Assembly: GCA_963580285.1 (NCBI GenBank)
Contig: OY757010.1
Location: forward strand, 224,025,234-224,089,233
Direction: 5' to 3'
Length of the DNA stretch: 64,000 nucleotides
Source of the DNA: Lucinisca nassula
Taxonomy: Eukaryota; Mollusca; Bivalvia; Lucinida; Lucinidae
This document shows, in pieces, positions 10,224 to 21,030 of the stretch (position 1 is the stretch's first letter; every line of letters starts with the position of its first letter). The position numbers and the translations under genes are program-made. Below the pieces are notes generated by a model that was given only the letters and a program-made list of their open reading frames with translations, was not told the origin of the DNA and did not search any database.

Positions 10224-10310
10224 GTTAATCCCTATTGACATGGGAGACAAAACTACTTTTGTTGGAGTTGTCTCCTCTGAAGGACTTCCCATTCCCCTTA
10301 ATAGAAATTT
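10214..10310 (+). repeat. Dispersed repeat module (pair with 2062-2160)
   Basis: CTATTGACATGGGAGACAAA, GGAGTTGTCTCC and CATTCCCCTTAAT in the same order as the reverse complement of 2062-2160. It follows the 276-bp duplication directly. Confidence 0.6.
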
Positions 10311-10526
10311 GACTGCCATCTGTGAGCAAGGGAGGTTGATGTACAATTGCTGTGCTAATATTTTGCATATTCTGTGTTATTTCTTCTTGATGCCACCAAT
10401 TAGTTATGCCTTTTGCTTTTTGACGTGTTATGTTCTCTGGTCATATTTTACTCTACATAGGAACAATATTTGCCCCAAACAAGCGAAAACATGCCTTCCA
10501 GAATGTGTGCACAGCCAATACTAAAA

Positions 10527-12010
10527 CAACCCTACGCGTTTACTTAGCCAGGACTTAAACAATCCTAAGCATCTACTCAGCCAGGCCTTGAACAATTCTT
10601 AGCCTCCACTTAGCCAGGATTAAAACAATCCTAAGCATCAACTTAAATCCGAAGCATCTTCTCAGCCAGGACTCAAATAAGCCTACGTTTCTTCTTAGCC
10701 AGGATTTAAACAATCCTAAGCATCTACTCAGCCAGGAGTTAAACAATCCTAAGCATCTACTCAGCCAGGAATAAAACAATCCTACGCATCTACTATGCCA
10801 GGCTTGAAACAATCCTTAGCATCTACTCAGCCAGAACTTCCACAATTTCTAAGCATCTACTCAGCCATGACTTAAACAAGCCTAAACATCTACTCAGCCA
10901 GGAATCTAACAATTCTAAGCATCTGCTCTGCCAGGACTTAAACAATCCTATGCATCTACTTAGACAGGACTTAAAAACAATCCAAAGCATCTACTTTGCC
11001 AGGACTTAAACAAGCCTTAACATCTACTAGGCCAGCAATTGAACTATCCTACGCATCTACTCAGCCAGGACTGAAACAATCCTATGCATCTGCTCTGCCA
11101 GGACTTAAACAATCATACACATCTACTCAGCCAGGAATAAAACAATCCAACGCATTTACTCAGCCAGGACTTAAACAATCCTAAACATCAACTCTGCCAG
11201 GACTTAAACAATCCTACGCATCTACTCTGCCAGGACTTAAACAGTCCTACGCATCTACTCAGCCAGGACTTAAACAATCCTAAGCATCAACTCTGACAGG
11301 ACTTAAACAGTCCTACGCATCTACTCTGCCAGGACTTAAACACTCCTAAGCATCTACTCAGCTAGGACTGAAACAATACTACGCATCTACTCAGCCATGA
11401 CTGAAACACTCCTAAGCATCTACTCAGCCAGGGCTTAAACAATCCTACGCATCTACTCGGTCAGGACTTAATCAATCCTACGCATCAACTCTGCCATGAC
11501 TTAAACAATCCTATGCATCCACTCTGACAGGACTTAAACAATCCTACGCATCTACTCAGCCAGGAATAAAACAATCCAACACATCTAATCAGCCAGGGCT
11601 TAAACAATCCTATGCATCTACTCTGCCAGGACTTAAACAATCCTACGCATCAACTCTGCCATGACTTAAACAATCCTATGCTTCTACTCTGACAGGACTG
11701 AAACAATCCTACCCATCTACGCTGCCAGGACTTAAACAATCCTAAGCATCTACTCTGCCAGAACTTTAACAATCATAAGCATCTACTCAGCCAGCACTTA
11801 AACAATCCTGGGCATCCACTCAGCCAGGACTTGAAGAATCTTACGCATCTTCACAGTCAGGACTTAATCTTACGCATCTACTCAGCCAGGACTTAAACGA
11901 TCCTACGCATCTTCTCAGGCAGGCTTAGACAATCCTATGGGACCTAAGCAATCATACGCATCTACACAGCCAGGACAAAAGTTCCACGGATCTACTCAGC
12001 CAGGACTTAA
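10527..12010 (+). repeat. 33-bp tandem array (satellite B)
   Basis: About 45 diverged copies of a 33-bp unit, CATCTACTCAGCCAGGACTT then AAACAATCCTACG. It is unrelated in sequence to the 33-bp satellite A at the window start. It lies in the gene 1 intron 9172-12842. Confidence 0.9.
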
Positions 12011-12672
12011 ACAATCCTAAGCATCTGCATGTACTCAGTAAAGAGAAGTATTTGTGCACAGCCAGGACTTAAACTATTCTATGCATCTACTCAGTAAGGA
12101 GAAAGTCTTTATGTACAGCAAGGACTTAAACTATCCAACACATTTACTCAGTAAGGAGAAAGTCTTTGTGCACAGCAGGGGCTTAAACAACCATACGCAT
12201 TTACTAAGTAAAAAGAAAATCTTTGTGCACAGCCAGGACTTAAACAATCCTATTCATTTACTCAGTAAAGAGAAAATCTTTGTGCACAGCCAGGACTTAA
12301 ACAATTCTATTTATTTACTCAGTAAGGAGAATTTTTTTTGTGCACAGCCAGGACTTTAACAATCCTATTCATTTACTCAGTAAAGAGAAAATCTTTGTGC
12401 ACAGTCAGGACTTAAACAATTCTATTTATTTACTCAGTAAGGAGAAATTTTTTTTTTGTGTACAGCCAGGACTTTAACAATCCTATTCATTTACTCAGTA
12501 AAGAGAAAATCTTTGTGCACAGCCAGGACTTAAACAATCCTACGCATTTATTCAGTAAGGAGAAAATCTTTGTGCACAGCCAGGCCTTAAACAATCCTCT
12601 TCATTTACTCAGAAAGGAGAAAGTTTTTTGTGCACAGCCAGGACTTAAACAATCCTACGCATCCAATCAGTA
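12011..12672 (+). repeat. 57-bp tandem array derived from satellite B
   Basis: About 11-12 copies of CATTTACTCAG, then TAAAGAGAAAATCTTTGTGC and ACAG, then CCAGGACTTAAACAATCCTA. This is the 33-bp satellite B unit with a 24-bp segment inserted after CTCAG. It is continuous with satellite B on its left. Confidence 0.9.
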
Positions 12673-12842
12673 AGGGGAAGTCTTTCCCTGCTGCCTTAAT
12701 GATATCTGAGCCATCGATAAAATTCCGATCAGACTCCATTCCATGGAAGCTGTACTGAATGACGCGAAAAGTATTTAAACAAAATGCTTCAAAGTATGTC
12801 ATGTTTAAATTACTGAGTGGTCTTTTTTCACTAATGTTCCAG

Positions 12843-12972
12843 GTCTACCTGTATATCACATGGAAACTATGGAGATGATGTACACTGAGAATGACAGACA
12901 AGGAGTTAATACTGAGAAAACAGATTACACCATCAGACCAACATTTGGCCTGAACTTCGTTGTTGCTTATAA
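12843..12972 (+). CDS. Gene 1, penultimate exon
   Basis: A 130-bp exon between TTTTTTCACTAATGTTCCAG and GTAAGTGG. It enters in phase 1 (G|GT joins to the 9171 donor as Gly) and leaves in phase 2. It reads LPVYHMETMEMMYTENDRQG, then VNTEKTDYTIRPTFGLNFVV and AY. The phase agrees with the exons on both sides. No domain is recognised. It is followed by an intron holding a MITE and a ~53-bp array. Confidence 0.7.
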
Positions 12973-13058
12973 GTAAGTGGTTTGCTTTAAATGTAGGGCT
13001 AATAAATTGAGCCTTATTCTCACATGCGTGTTTAAGCCTTCTGGGTAAGTTTACAGTA

Positions 13059-13243
13059 AAATTCCGCTGTTTATACCACCTAAAATTAAGACTAATTCTG
13101 CTTTTAGAAGCTTATTTAGTAGGACGCAGTTATTCTTTCTTTGTTTTTTTTTTCTGCATACACTGTCCTCTGGTCAATGACCACCTTTGGGACTGTTCAA
13201 ACAGTGCCAAAGGTGGTCTTGATATAGGAATTTTGCACTTCCT
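13059..13243. mobile_element. MITE with AAATTCC ends and central hairpin
   Basis: Left GTAAAATTCCGCTGTTTATA, right GATATAGGAATTTTGC, with central arms GACCACCTTTGGGACTGTT and AACAGTGCCAAAGGTGGTC. A second copy (37513-37700) shares AAATTCCGCTGTTTA, TTATTCTTTCTTTG and the hairpin. Confidence 0.65.
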
Positions 13244-14690
13244 GTTCACCATCATTGGTATATAGCCGGTGCTGTGTTCTGTGATTGTGGCAGTTCTGTT
13301 CATCTTCAATGATATATAGCCTGTGTTCTGTGATTGTGGCAGTTCTGTTCATAATCATTGGTATTTAGCCCGTGTTGTTCTGTGATTGTGGCACTTCCTG
13401 TTCATCATCATTGGTATTTAGCCTGTGTTGTTCTGTGATTGTGGCATTTCCTGTTCATCATCATTTCATCATTGGTATTTAGCCAGTGTTGTTCTCTGGT
13501 TGTGGCACTTCCTGTTCATCATCATTTCATCATTGGTATTTAGCCTAGGTTGTTCTGTGATTGTGGCACTTCCTGTTCATCATCACTGGTATTTAGCCTG
13601 TGTTGTTCTGTGATTGTGGCATTTCCTGTTCATCATCATTTCATCATTGGTATTTACCCAGTGTTGTTCTCTGGTTTAGGCACTTCCTGTTGATCATCAT
13701 TTCATCATTGGCATTTAGCCTAGGTTGTTCTGTGATTGTGGCACTTCCTGTTCATCATCACTGGTATTTAGCCTGTGTTGTTCAGTGATTGTGGCATTTC
13801 CTGTTCATCATCATTTCATCATTGGTATTTAGCCAGTGATGTTCTCTGGTTGTGGCACTTCCTGTTCATCATCATTTCATCTGACATTGGTATTTAGCCA
13901 GTGTTGTTCTCTGGTTGTGGCACTTCCTGTTCATCATCATTGGTATTTAGCCTGTGTTGTTCTCTGGTTGTGGCACTTCCTGTTCATCATCATTGGTATT
14001 TAGCCTGTGTTATTCTCTGGTTGTGGCACTTTCTGTTCATCATCATTGGTATTTAGCCTGTGTTATTCTCTGGTTGTGGCACTTCCTGTTCATCATCATT
14101 GGTATTTAGCCTGTGTTGTTCTGTGATTGTGGCATTTCCTGTTCATCGTCACTGGTATTTCGCCTGTGTTGTGTTCTGTGATTATGGCACTTCCTGTTCA
14201 TCATCATTGGTGTATAGACTGTATCAATACTGTGTTTTGTGATTGTGGTACTTCCTGTTCATCCTCATTGGCATTTAGCCTGTGCTGTTCTCTATAATTG
14301 TGACACTTCTTGTTAATCTTTATTTGTATTTGGCTGTGTCACGTGTTCAGTGATTGTGACAATTCCTGTTCGACTTCATTAGTATTTAGCCTGTATTATT
14401 TTCTTATGATTGTGATTTCGATAGAATTTCGCCTGTACTGTGTTTTGTGATTGTGGCACTTCCTGTTCATCTTCACTGGCATTTAGCCCGTGTTGCTCTG
14501 TGATTGTGGCACTTCCTGTTCTAATATTATAAGTATTTAGTCTGTACCTTTTTACTATGTTTATGACACTTCCTGGTCATCTTCGGTAATATTTCGTCTG
14601 TGATGTGTTTTATGGATGTGGCATTTCCTGTTCCTGTTCCTGTTCATTATCATTTAGCCTGTGCTGGTCATCTTCCTGTTTAATGTTTGT
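13244..14690 (+). repeat. ~53-bp tandem array with 9-11-bp length variants
   Basis: About 26 copies of a unit around TTGTGGCACTTCCTGTTCAT, CATCATTGGTATTTAGCCTG, TGTTGTTCTGTGA. Some units carry an extra ATCATTTC in the CATCATCATT region. Units decay after about 14,280. The array ends about 60 bp before the acceptor of the exon at 14752. Confidence 0.9.
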
Positions 14691-14751
14691 TATGTTGGTG
14701 ATTCTGATTCCTCCCGCCCCCCCAATTATGTATGTTGTTCCTTTGTTCCAG

Positions 14752-14833
14752 CTACCTGGAAGGGGGACTTATGTGGGCGTTGCCCCTGTACCTGCACGTT
14801 AACCAAAAGGTTGTTGATGATGATTCCTTTTAG
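14752..14833 (+). CDS. Gene 1, candidate terminal exon (proximal)
   Basis: The acceptor TGTTCCTTTGTTCCAG is good. Joining AA|C from the 12972 donor gives Asn, then YLEGGLMWALPLYLHVNQKV and VDDDSF before TAG at 14831. The residues are hydrophobic-patterned and protein-like. An alternative exon with the same acceptor phase exists at 18157-18259. I cannot decide from sequence which is used; both could be alternative last exons. Confidence 0.5.
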
Positions 14834-14997
14834 TTGCGTTTGAATTATCTGAGTCACCCCCTGTTTGGGAAAGAGCTGCTGACTCGTTATTTTGTTTACC
14901 GTCGTAAACGTGTTTTCATTTCTTTCGCTTGTGATATTGTGCTGCGGGCGTGGGGATGGGTGTGGGGGATGATCGTTTCCTGTTTCAGTTTTCTATT

Positions 14998-17297
14998 TTT
15001 AGCTCATCTGTCACGTAGTGACAAGGTGAGCTTTTGGGATCACTTTTTGTCCGTCGTCCGTCGTGCGTCCGTCCGTGCGTCCGTGCGTGCGTCCGTAAAC
15101 TTTTCTTCAAACGACATCTCCTCCTAAACCACTGATCGTATTTTGACCAAACTTCACAGGAATGATCCTTAGGGGGTCCCCTTTCAAAGTTGTTCAAATG
15201 GTTCCGGTCCGTTGCACATATAGGTCACAGTAGCCAAAAATAGATTTTTTTCACCGCAAACTTAAAAAATCTTCTTCTCTGAAACCGCAAGGCCCAGGTC
15301 TTTGATATTTGGTATGAAGCTTCATCTAGTGGACCCCTACCAAGATTGTTCAAATTATAGTGCTGGGGCCAAAAATGCCCCCGCACGGGGGCCCTTTGGA
15401 TTTACAAGGGTTTATATAGGGAAAATCTTTAAAAATCTTCTCCTCTGAAACCAAAAGGCCCAGGTCTTTGATATTTGGTATGAAGCTTCATCTAGTGGAC
15501 CCCTACCAAGATTGTTCAAATTATAGTGCTGGAGCTAAAAATGCCCCCGCACGGGGGCCCTTTGGTTTTACATGGGTTTATATAAGGAAAATCTTGAAAA
15601 ATCTTCTTCTCTGAAACCACAAGGCCCAGGTCTTTGATATTTGGTATGAAGCTTCATCTAGTGGACCCCTACCAAGATTGTTCAAATTATAGTGCTGGGG
15701 CCAAAAATGCCCCTGCACGGGGGCCCTTTGGTCTTACATGGGCTTATATAGGGAAAATCTTTAAAAATCTTCTTCTCTGAAACCCCAAGGCCCAGGTCTT
15801 TGATATTTGGTATGAAGCTTCATCTAGTGGACCCCTACCAAGATTGTTCAAATTATAGTGCAGGAGCTAAAAATGCCCCCGCACTGGGGCCCTTTGGTTT
15901 TACATGGGCTTATATAGGGAAAATCTTGAAAAATCTTCTTCTCTGAAACCGCAAGGCCCAGGTCTTTGATATTTGGTATGAAGCTTTATCTAGTGGACCC
16001 CTACCAATATTGTTCAAATTATAGTGCTGGATCTAAAAATGCCCCCGCACGGGGGCCCTTTGGTTTTACATGGGCTTATATAGGGAAAATCTTGAAAAAT
16101 CTTCTTCTCTGAAACCGCAAGGCCCAGGTCTTTGATATTTGGTATGAAGCTTCTACCAAGATTGTTCAAATTATAGTGCTGGGGCCAAAAATGGCTCCGC
16201 ACCAGGGCCCTTTTGTTTTACATGGGCTTATATAGGGAAAATCTTTTAAAATCTTCTTCTCTGAAACCGCAAGGCCCAGGTCTTTGATATTTGGTATGAA
16301 GCTTCATCTAGTGGACCCCTACCAAGATTGTTCAAATTATAGTGCTGGAGCTAAAAATGCTCCCCCACACGGGGGCCCTTTGGTTTTACATGGGCTTATA
16401 TAGGGAAAATCTTGAAAAATCTTCTTCTCTTAAACCGCAAGGCCCAGGTCTTTGATATTTGGTATGAAGCTTCATCTAGTGGACCCCTACCAAGATTATT
16501 CAAATTATAGTGCTGGGGCCAAAAATGCCCCCGCACCAGGGCCCTTTTGTTTTACATAGGCTTATATAGGGAAAATCTTGAAAAATCTTCTTCTCTGAAA
16601 CTGCAAGGCCCAGGTCTTTGATATTTGGTATGAAGCTTCATCTTGTGGACCTCTACAAAGATTGTTCAAATTATAGCCCGTGGGCCAAAAATGCCCCCGC
16701 TCCGGGGCCCTTTGGTTTTACATAGACGTATATAGGGAAAATCTTGAAAAATCTTCTTCTTTGAAACCACAAGGCTTAGGTCTTCGATATTTGTTATGAA
16801 GCTTCAGCTAGTGGACCTCTATAAAGATTGTTCAAATTATAGCCCTGAGACCAAAAATGCCTTCGCCATGTGGCCCTTTGGTTTTACATAGACTTATATA
16901 GGGAAAATCTTTAAAAATCATCTTCTCTGAAACACAAGGCTTATGTCTTTGATATTTGTTATGAAGCTTCAGCTAGTGGACCTCTACCAAGATTGTTCAA
17001 ATTATAGCCCTGGGGCCCAAAATGCCCCTGCTCCGGGGCCCTTTGGTTTGACATAGACTTATATAGGGAAAATCTTGTTTTACATAGACTTCTATACGCA
17101 GGGTAAACCTTTAAAATCTTCTTTTCTGAAACCAGAAAACCCAGGTCTTTCATATTCGATATGAAGCTTCATCTTGTGGACCTCTACCAAGATTGTTCAA
17201 ATTATAGCCCTGGGGCCAAAATTGACCCTGCCCGGGGCCCACTTGTTATACATTGGATCAGGTGAGCGAACCAGGGCCCTCTGGGCCCTCTTGTCTA
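14998..17297 (+). repeat. Composite element with a 166-bp tandem core
   Basis: Starts with a hairpin (AGCTCATCTGTCAC.GTGACAAGGTGAGCT) and a GTCCGTCG-rich lead. It holds about 12 copies of a 166-bp unit (GGCCCAGGTCTTTGATATTT begins at 15291, 15457, 15623 and 15789) and ends with AGGTGAGC and a GGGCCC-TCT-GGGCCC hairpin before CTTGTCTAA. The architecture matches published descriptions of bivalve pearl elements (tandem ~160-bp core, flanking hairpins) and nonautonomous Helitron-like elements; the family name is inference. Confidence 0.75.
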
Positions 17298-17413
17298 ATT
17301 ATAACCAGTGCTTGGTTCATTCAAGTGGCACATTCATAGCATTTTCCTTCTGTTAATAAAAGACTAGTTTGAACGGAAAGAATTTTCTCATAAAAATACC
17401 AAATGTTTGCTTT

Positions 17414-17681
17414 AGTTTATACTAATTTATTTTAGTTCGATTGCGATGAAACCTTCAAGCTTATTGAATCGCTCTCGAACAGTCATTCCGGGTGTTTGCA
17501 CGTGCGCGCGCGAGAGAGAGGCACTGGCTTTTACACCACTTCTACCCATTTACACCTGGGTGGAGCGGGGCAGTGTCATTACGTGTCTTGCCCAAGGACG
17601 CACCTCGATACCAGTTGTCGGATTCGAACGCACAACCTCTCGATCATAAGTCGAACGCGTTACCACTGAGCTATGCTGACG
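17414..17681 (-). mobile_element. SINE-5 with tRNA-like head, 11-bp TSD
   Basis: Flanked by ATGTTTGCTTT at 17403-17413 and 17682-17692. On the minus strand the head reads ATAGCTCAGTGGTAACGCGT (A box) and GTGCGTTCGAATCCGAC (B box), followed by CTTGGGCAAGACACGTAATG. A truncated relative lies at 23172-23319. Confidence 0.85.
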
Positions 17682-17869
17682 ATGTTTGCTTTGAGAGTTT
17701 ATTTCATTTTCAGATTAGTTCAGTATATAAAAACAAACAGTCTCCAGAACCGCCTTCCGTTTTCAAAAGACGGAAAAACCTTTAGAGAGAATCCATTCCT
17801 TTTAAAACATGGTTAGCTTTGAACATGTTGCCCCTTATTTTCACAAAGCTGTTGTCACATAAAGGTTTG

Positions 17870-18097
17870 ACCAATTCAGTATCAGAAACCACTGAAGGGT
17901 ACCTTGGCAAACAGTGCAGGCCCTGATCAGACGCCGCAGAACGCGGCGTCTGATCAGGGTCTACACTGTTTGCGAAAAGATAAGCCATTTTCCAAATTAA
18001 TTTTGAAGATAACACAACCTTACACCTCTGAATTTTGAAATGGAATCCTGCTGTATATATGAAGGAAGATTTCATCGAGTACAAAAATGGTTAAAGG
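17870..18097 (+). mobile_element. MITE-C copy
   Basis: CCAATTCAGTATCAGAAACC at the left, a near-perfect central hairpin (CAGTGCAGGCCCTGATCAGA, CGCCGCAGAACGCGGCG, then the complement) and TTGAAATGGAATCCTGCTG before GTACAAAAATGGTTAAA. Confidence 0.8.
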
Positions 18098-18156
18098 AGT
18101 ACGATAGGAATATGATTAGTTGGGTTCAAAATATCATTTAATCTTCTTTTCTTCAG

Positions 18157-18259
18157 ATTATACTTTACAAGATTATTCCAAGAGCCCGATCCACGAACAC
18201 AGCCACCAACAATTGACTGGATGACCCAAGGAGAGTCGATGTCCTGTCAGATACTCTAA
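18157..18259 (+). CDS. Gene 1, candidate terminal exon (distal)
   Basis: The acceptor TCTTCTTTTCTTCAG gives AA|A (Lys), then LYFTRLFQEPDPRTQPPTID and WMTQGESMSCQIL before TAA at 18257. The phase fit is as good as for 14752. However, the segment GGATGACCCAAGGAGAGTCG resembles diverged sequences at about 18481, 19653 and 22028, so this stretch may be repeat-derived. Confidence 0.4.
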
Positions 18260-18282
18260 ACTACCATCTTTGTTTGTTTTGT

Positions 18283-18420
18283 TTGTTTGTATTAGAGTTG
18301 AACAGCCCAGTCAAGAAGTCAAGACCATTTAGGCCATAACCAGCCGGTAACTTGCCACATTTTTCCTGGGCATGCTTATACATAAGCAGTTAACTTCTAC
18401 AGTGCACATTCATTCGCCAG
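18283..18420 (-). mobile_element. SINE-3 tail fragment
   Basis: The reverse complement carries the SINE-3 tail blocks (GTAGAAGTTAACTGCTTATG, GCATGCCCAGGAAAAATGTG and GCCTAAATGGTCTTGACTT-like) without the tRNA head. It is 5'-truncated and diverged. Confidence 0.5.
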
Positions 18421-18632
18421 AAACTGACGACTGCCCTTCTTGAATGTGGTGGGGGTCGAGTACAACAATATGAGATTAACAGGATGATCCAGGGAGAGAC
18501 TAGGACCCGTCAGAATTTCTAAAATGTCATCTTTATAACTGGGATTCGAGAACACAGAATTCTATGTTGAGAAGAGAGTATGTTCTACCAGCCACTGTTA
18601 CATGTCATGTTTACATCAACAACCTGAGAAGG

Positions 18633-19076
18633 AACCCATTGTGTACTAGTGGACTCTTCCATTGCTATATATTGGGCAAGACCATTTTTTTTTTTTTTTT
18701 TGGTTTTGGTTTTACGGCCCTTTCAAGATTATTTCACTCATATCGAGCCGATCGTTAATTAGAGGTGGGCGAAAACCGGAGTTCCCGGAGAAAAACCACC
18801 CGACCTTCCGTTGCAGAACTTGGCGTCTCACATGTGACCCGAGCGAGGCTCGAACCACAGCGGTGAGTGACCTAATGATCAAGAGTCAGCGCCCTTAACC
18901 ACTAGGCCACGGAGGCCCGTTGCAAGACCATTGGTCATATAAGGGGTATCAGGCCTATTTTTCAACTTTTATTATATTTTTGACGGAAAAGTCAGTCATC
19001 ACGTAGTGTGGGCACTGATCAGACGCCGCGTTAGCCAAGGTATCCCTTTAGGGGTTTCCTGCATACAATGGGTTAA
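18633..19076. mobile_element. MITE-C relative split by SINE-1
   Basis: Ends AACCCATTGTGTACTAGTGG and GCATACAATGGGTTAA. With the SINE removed the sequence reads TTGGGCAAGACCATTGGTCA, then TATAAGGGGTATCAGGCCTA. The reverse complement of its left arm occurs at 21868-21950 (CTGACACCCCTTATATGACA, GAAGAGTCCACTAGC, AATGGGTTAA). Confidence 0.7.
18687..18921 (-). mobile_element. SINE-1, full-length, 11-bp TSD
   Basis: Flanked by GCAAGACCATT at 18676-18686 and 18922-18932. It begins with a T-run (the poly-A tail, inverted) and ends with the tRNA-like head, whose minus strand has GGCCTAGTGGTTAAGAGCGC, a CTCTTGATC loop and GTGGTTCGAGCC (B box). Confidence 0.9.
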
Positions 19077-19293
19077 CCCACAACATGCTGAGAAGAACTG
19101 CACCTGAAAATGTCGTCTGTTTATGTCGTCTGCTGAATCTTCTTGCAATCTTTTTAAACATATGTTTGCAAACATACAAACAGTGTAGACTCAGATTAGA
19201 CGGCTCCTAGTTTGCAGCGATAACTTTTAAAATAACAAACAGACGACAAAGCAGATGACAATAGTCGTGATTGGCATTTTATGGGTTATTAGA
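19073..19293. mobile_element. Palindromic MITE with TTAACCCA ends
   Basis: Left TTAACCCACAACATGCTG, right ATTTTATGGGTTATT. Internal inverted blocks GTCGTCTGTTTATGTCGTCT and AACAAACAGACGACAAAGC surround ACAAACAGTGTAGACTCAGA. It overlaps the end of the preceding element by the shared TTAA. Confidence 0.5.
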
Positions 19294-19325
19294 TTGGCCG
19301 AGGGAGAACCTTCTTCAACATTGGA

Positions 19326-19551
19326 ATTAACCCATTTAGTACTGGAAACCCCAAAACGGGTACTAGGGGAAACAGTGCAAGCCCAGATCAGACGTCGCAG
19401 AACGCGGCGTCTGATCAGGGCCTCCGCTGTTTGCTAAAAGTTCAGTCATTTTCAAATACATTTTGATGAAAACACAACCTGACACCCCTAAATTTTGAAA
19501 TGGACTCCTGCTATATATAGGGAGGAAGATTCCATTTGGTACAAAAAGGGT
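19326..19551 (+). mobile_element. MITE-C copy
   Basis: TTAACCCATTTAGTACTGGA at the left, central hairpin CCCAGATCAGACGTCGCAGA and CGCGGCGTCTGATCAGGG, then TTTTGAAATGGACTCCTGCT and GTACAAAAAGGGTGAA. Confidence 0.85.
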
Positions 19552-19737
19552 GAATTTGATGACTCTCGGAGAGACTGTGTACTATCAGACACTCCTACAC
19601 GTGATTTTAACATCTGAGGTGCGAAACTAACGATGTAAGATTAAACAGTTTGGCGTTGGGAGAGTTCATGTCTTGTCAGCTACTCTGACACGGAGTGTCT
19701 ATATACGCTCAGACACTACAACATGTCCTCTTTACAT

Positions 19738-19907
19738 CAATGTAGTGGTTATGCTACCCACCTTGCAAAACAGGGGTAGCAGAATCGATCGATCCCGGGC
19801 TTCTCCAGACTGTCGGATGAGTCTTTAAACCGAGATCCCGGCTCCGTATGACCTTAGCTTTTGGTGAGACATAAAACCTAAACACCCACTCCCTCATCAT
19901 TACATCT
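19738..19907 (+). mobile_element. SINE-2 copy
   Basis: Starts within the A box (TGTAGTGGTTATGCTACCCA) and continues with GGGCTTCTCCAGACTGTCGG and TATGACCTTAGC. It is slightly 5'-truncated. TTACATC occurs on both sides (19732 and 19909 area) and may be a short target duplication. Confidence 0.75.
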
Positions 19908-20002
19908 GAGGTTCGAAACGAACATACGATTAACAGAATAGCCGAGAGGGAGTGCATCTCTTGGAAGACCACCCATGTACCGTCATACACTCTATGTCAC
20001 AT

Positions 20003-20229
20003 CACGTGAATAAGACCATGTAATGGGCACCCCTCTCAACCCCATTTTATATAGAGAAAATACGGCTTTACGGGAGTAATCATTATTTCCCTTACTTTTG
20101 CTCAAAAACGTAGATTGTGGGTACTCGTCAGAACCGCCTCAATGAGGCGAGTCTTTCGCGCACCCATTACCTATGTTTGGAGTTGAAATAAGAAAAGAAT
20201 ATCACAAATTGTTCATAAAAAAGTAACCA
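20003..20229 (+). mobile_element. MITE-A copy
   Basis: CATCACGTGAATAAGACCAT end, TTTTATATAGAGAAAATAC, then the central TGGGTACTCGTCAGAACCGC and CTCAATGAGGCG. The distal end is degraded. Confidence 0.75.
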
Positions 20230-20345
20230 TTAACCATTTGCATGTGGGAAAGCCATAAAGGGGTTCCTTGGCAAACAGTGCAGACCCAGATCAGACGCCG
20301 CAGAACGCGGCGTCTGGTCAGGGCCTGCACTATTTGCTAACAGCA
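20229..20345 (+). mobile_element. MITE-C fragment
   Basis: GGCAAACAGTGCAGACCCAG, ATCAGACGCCGCAGAACGCG, GCGTCTGGTCAGGGCCTGCA. Only the left half and centre remain. Confidence 0.75.
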
Positions 20346-20872
20346 TTTTGCGTCAGAAATAGAATAAAAACTAAAATCAAAGCACTAAGAGTACTGGTAG
20401 ATCGATTGTCTTCAAGCGTAAAAAGGGCAAATAATCATGAACTGAGTGTTAAATTGTGTCATTAAAATCTTTTATTCTTGTTTTGAAGCAAAATTTCACA
20501 GTGAAGAGCTTGATCAGACGCTGCATTCAATAGCTTGGGATCTAGGTCTTCACTGTTTGCCAAGTCCACTCTATGATTCAATAATAACCATCTTTAGGCT
20601 TACACAACACTCTGACAATACTGCGGCTATTTTCTATATAAAAGTTATTCCGACAAGTCAGTTACAGTCACGTGATCTTCAGCACTGAACGGTTTTTATC
20701 CTTTGTAACTTTGAAGTCGATTGACAATAATCGATTTAAACTTATTAAACCGCGTTACTTGTACGTCTATAAAGCCACATTACGAAAACATACCTATACA
20801 AATTCATTGCACATTTGTAAAGACGAAAACAGTAACATTTTAAATGAAAAATTGTGATTTTTTTCAGCTCAA

Positions 20873-21030
20873 AACATAGATTGTGGGTGCTCGTAAGGCG
20901 GTTCCTGCGAATATCCGCAATCTATGTTTTCGAACAAAAATGTGACAGATAATGTTAAACCCCCTAAACCCCAGTTTGCTCTATATAAAGTGGGGTTTAG
21001 AGTGGTCTTCGATTCACGGACAATGTTTAT
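20873..21030 (-). mobile_element. MITE-A/B fragment
   Basis: Central ATAGATTGTGGGTGCTCGTA, then GCAATCTATGTTTTCG and the arm CTCTATATAAAGTGGGGTTT ending TTCGATTCACGGACA. Confidence 0.65.

Noticed and set aside
9949..10260. Possible viral or bacterial insert
   Set aside because: No viral hallmark genes or bacterial-style coding density here or elsewhere in the window.
10573..10812. 79-residue minus-strand frame
   Set aside because: It is a by-product of the 33-bp satellite B.
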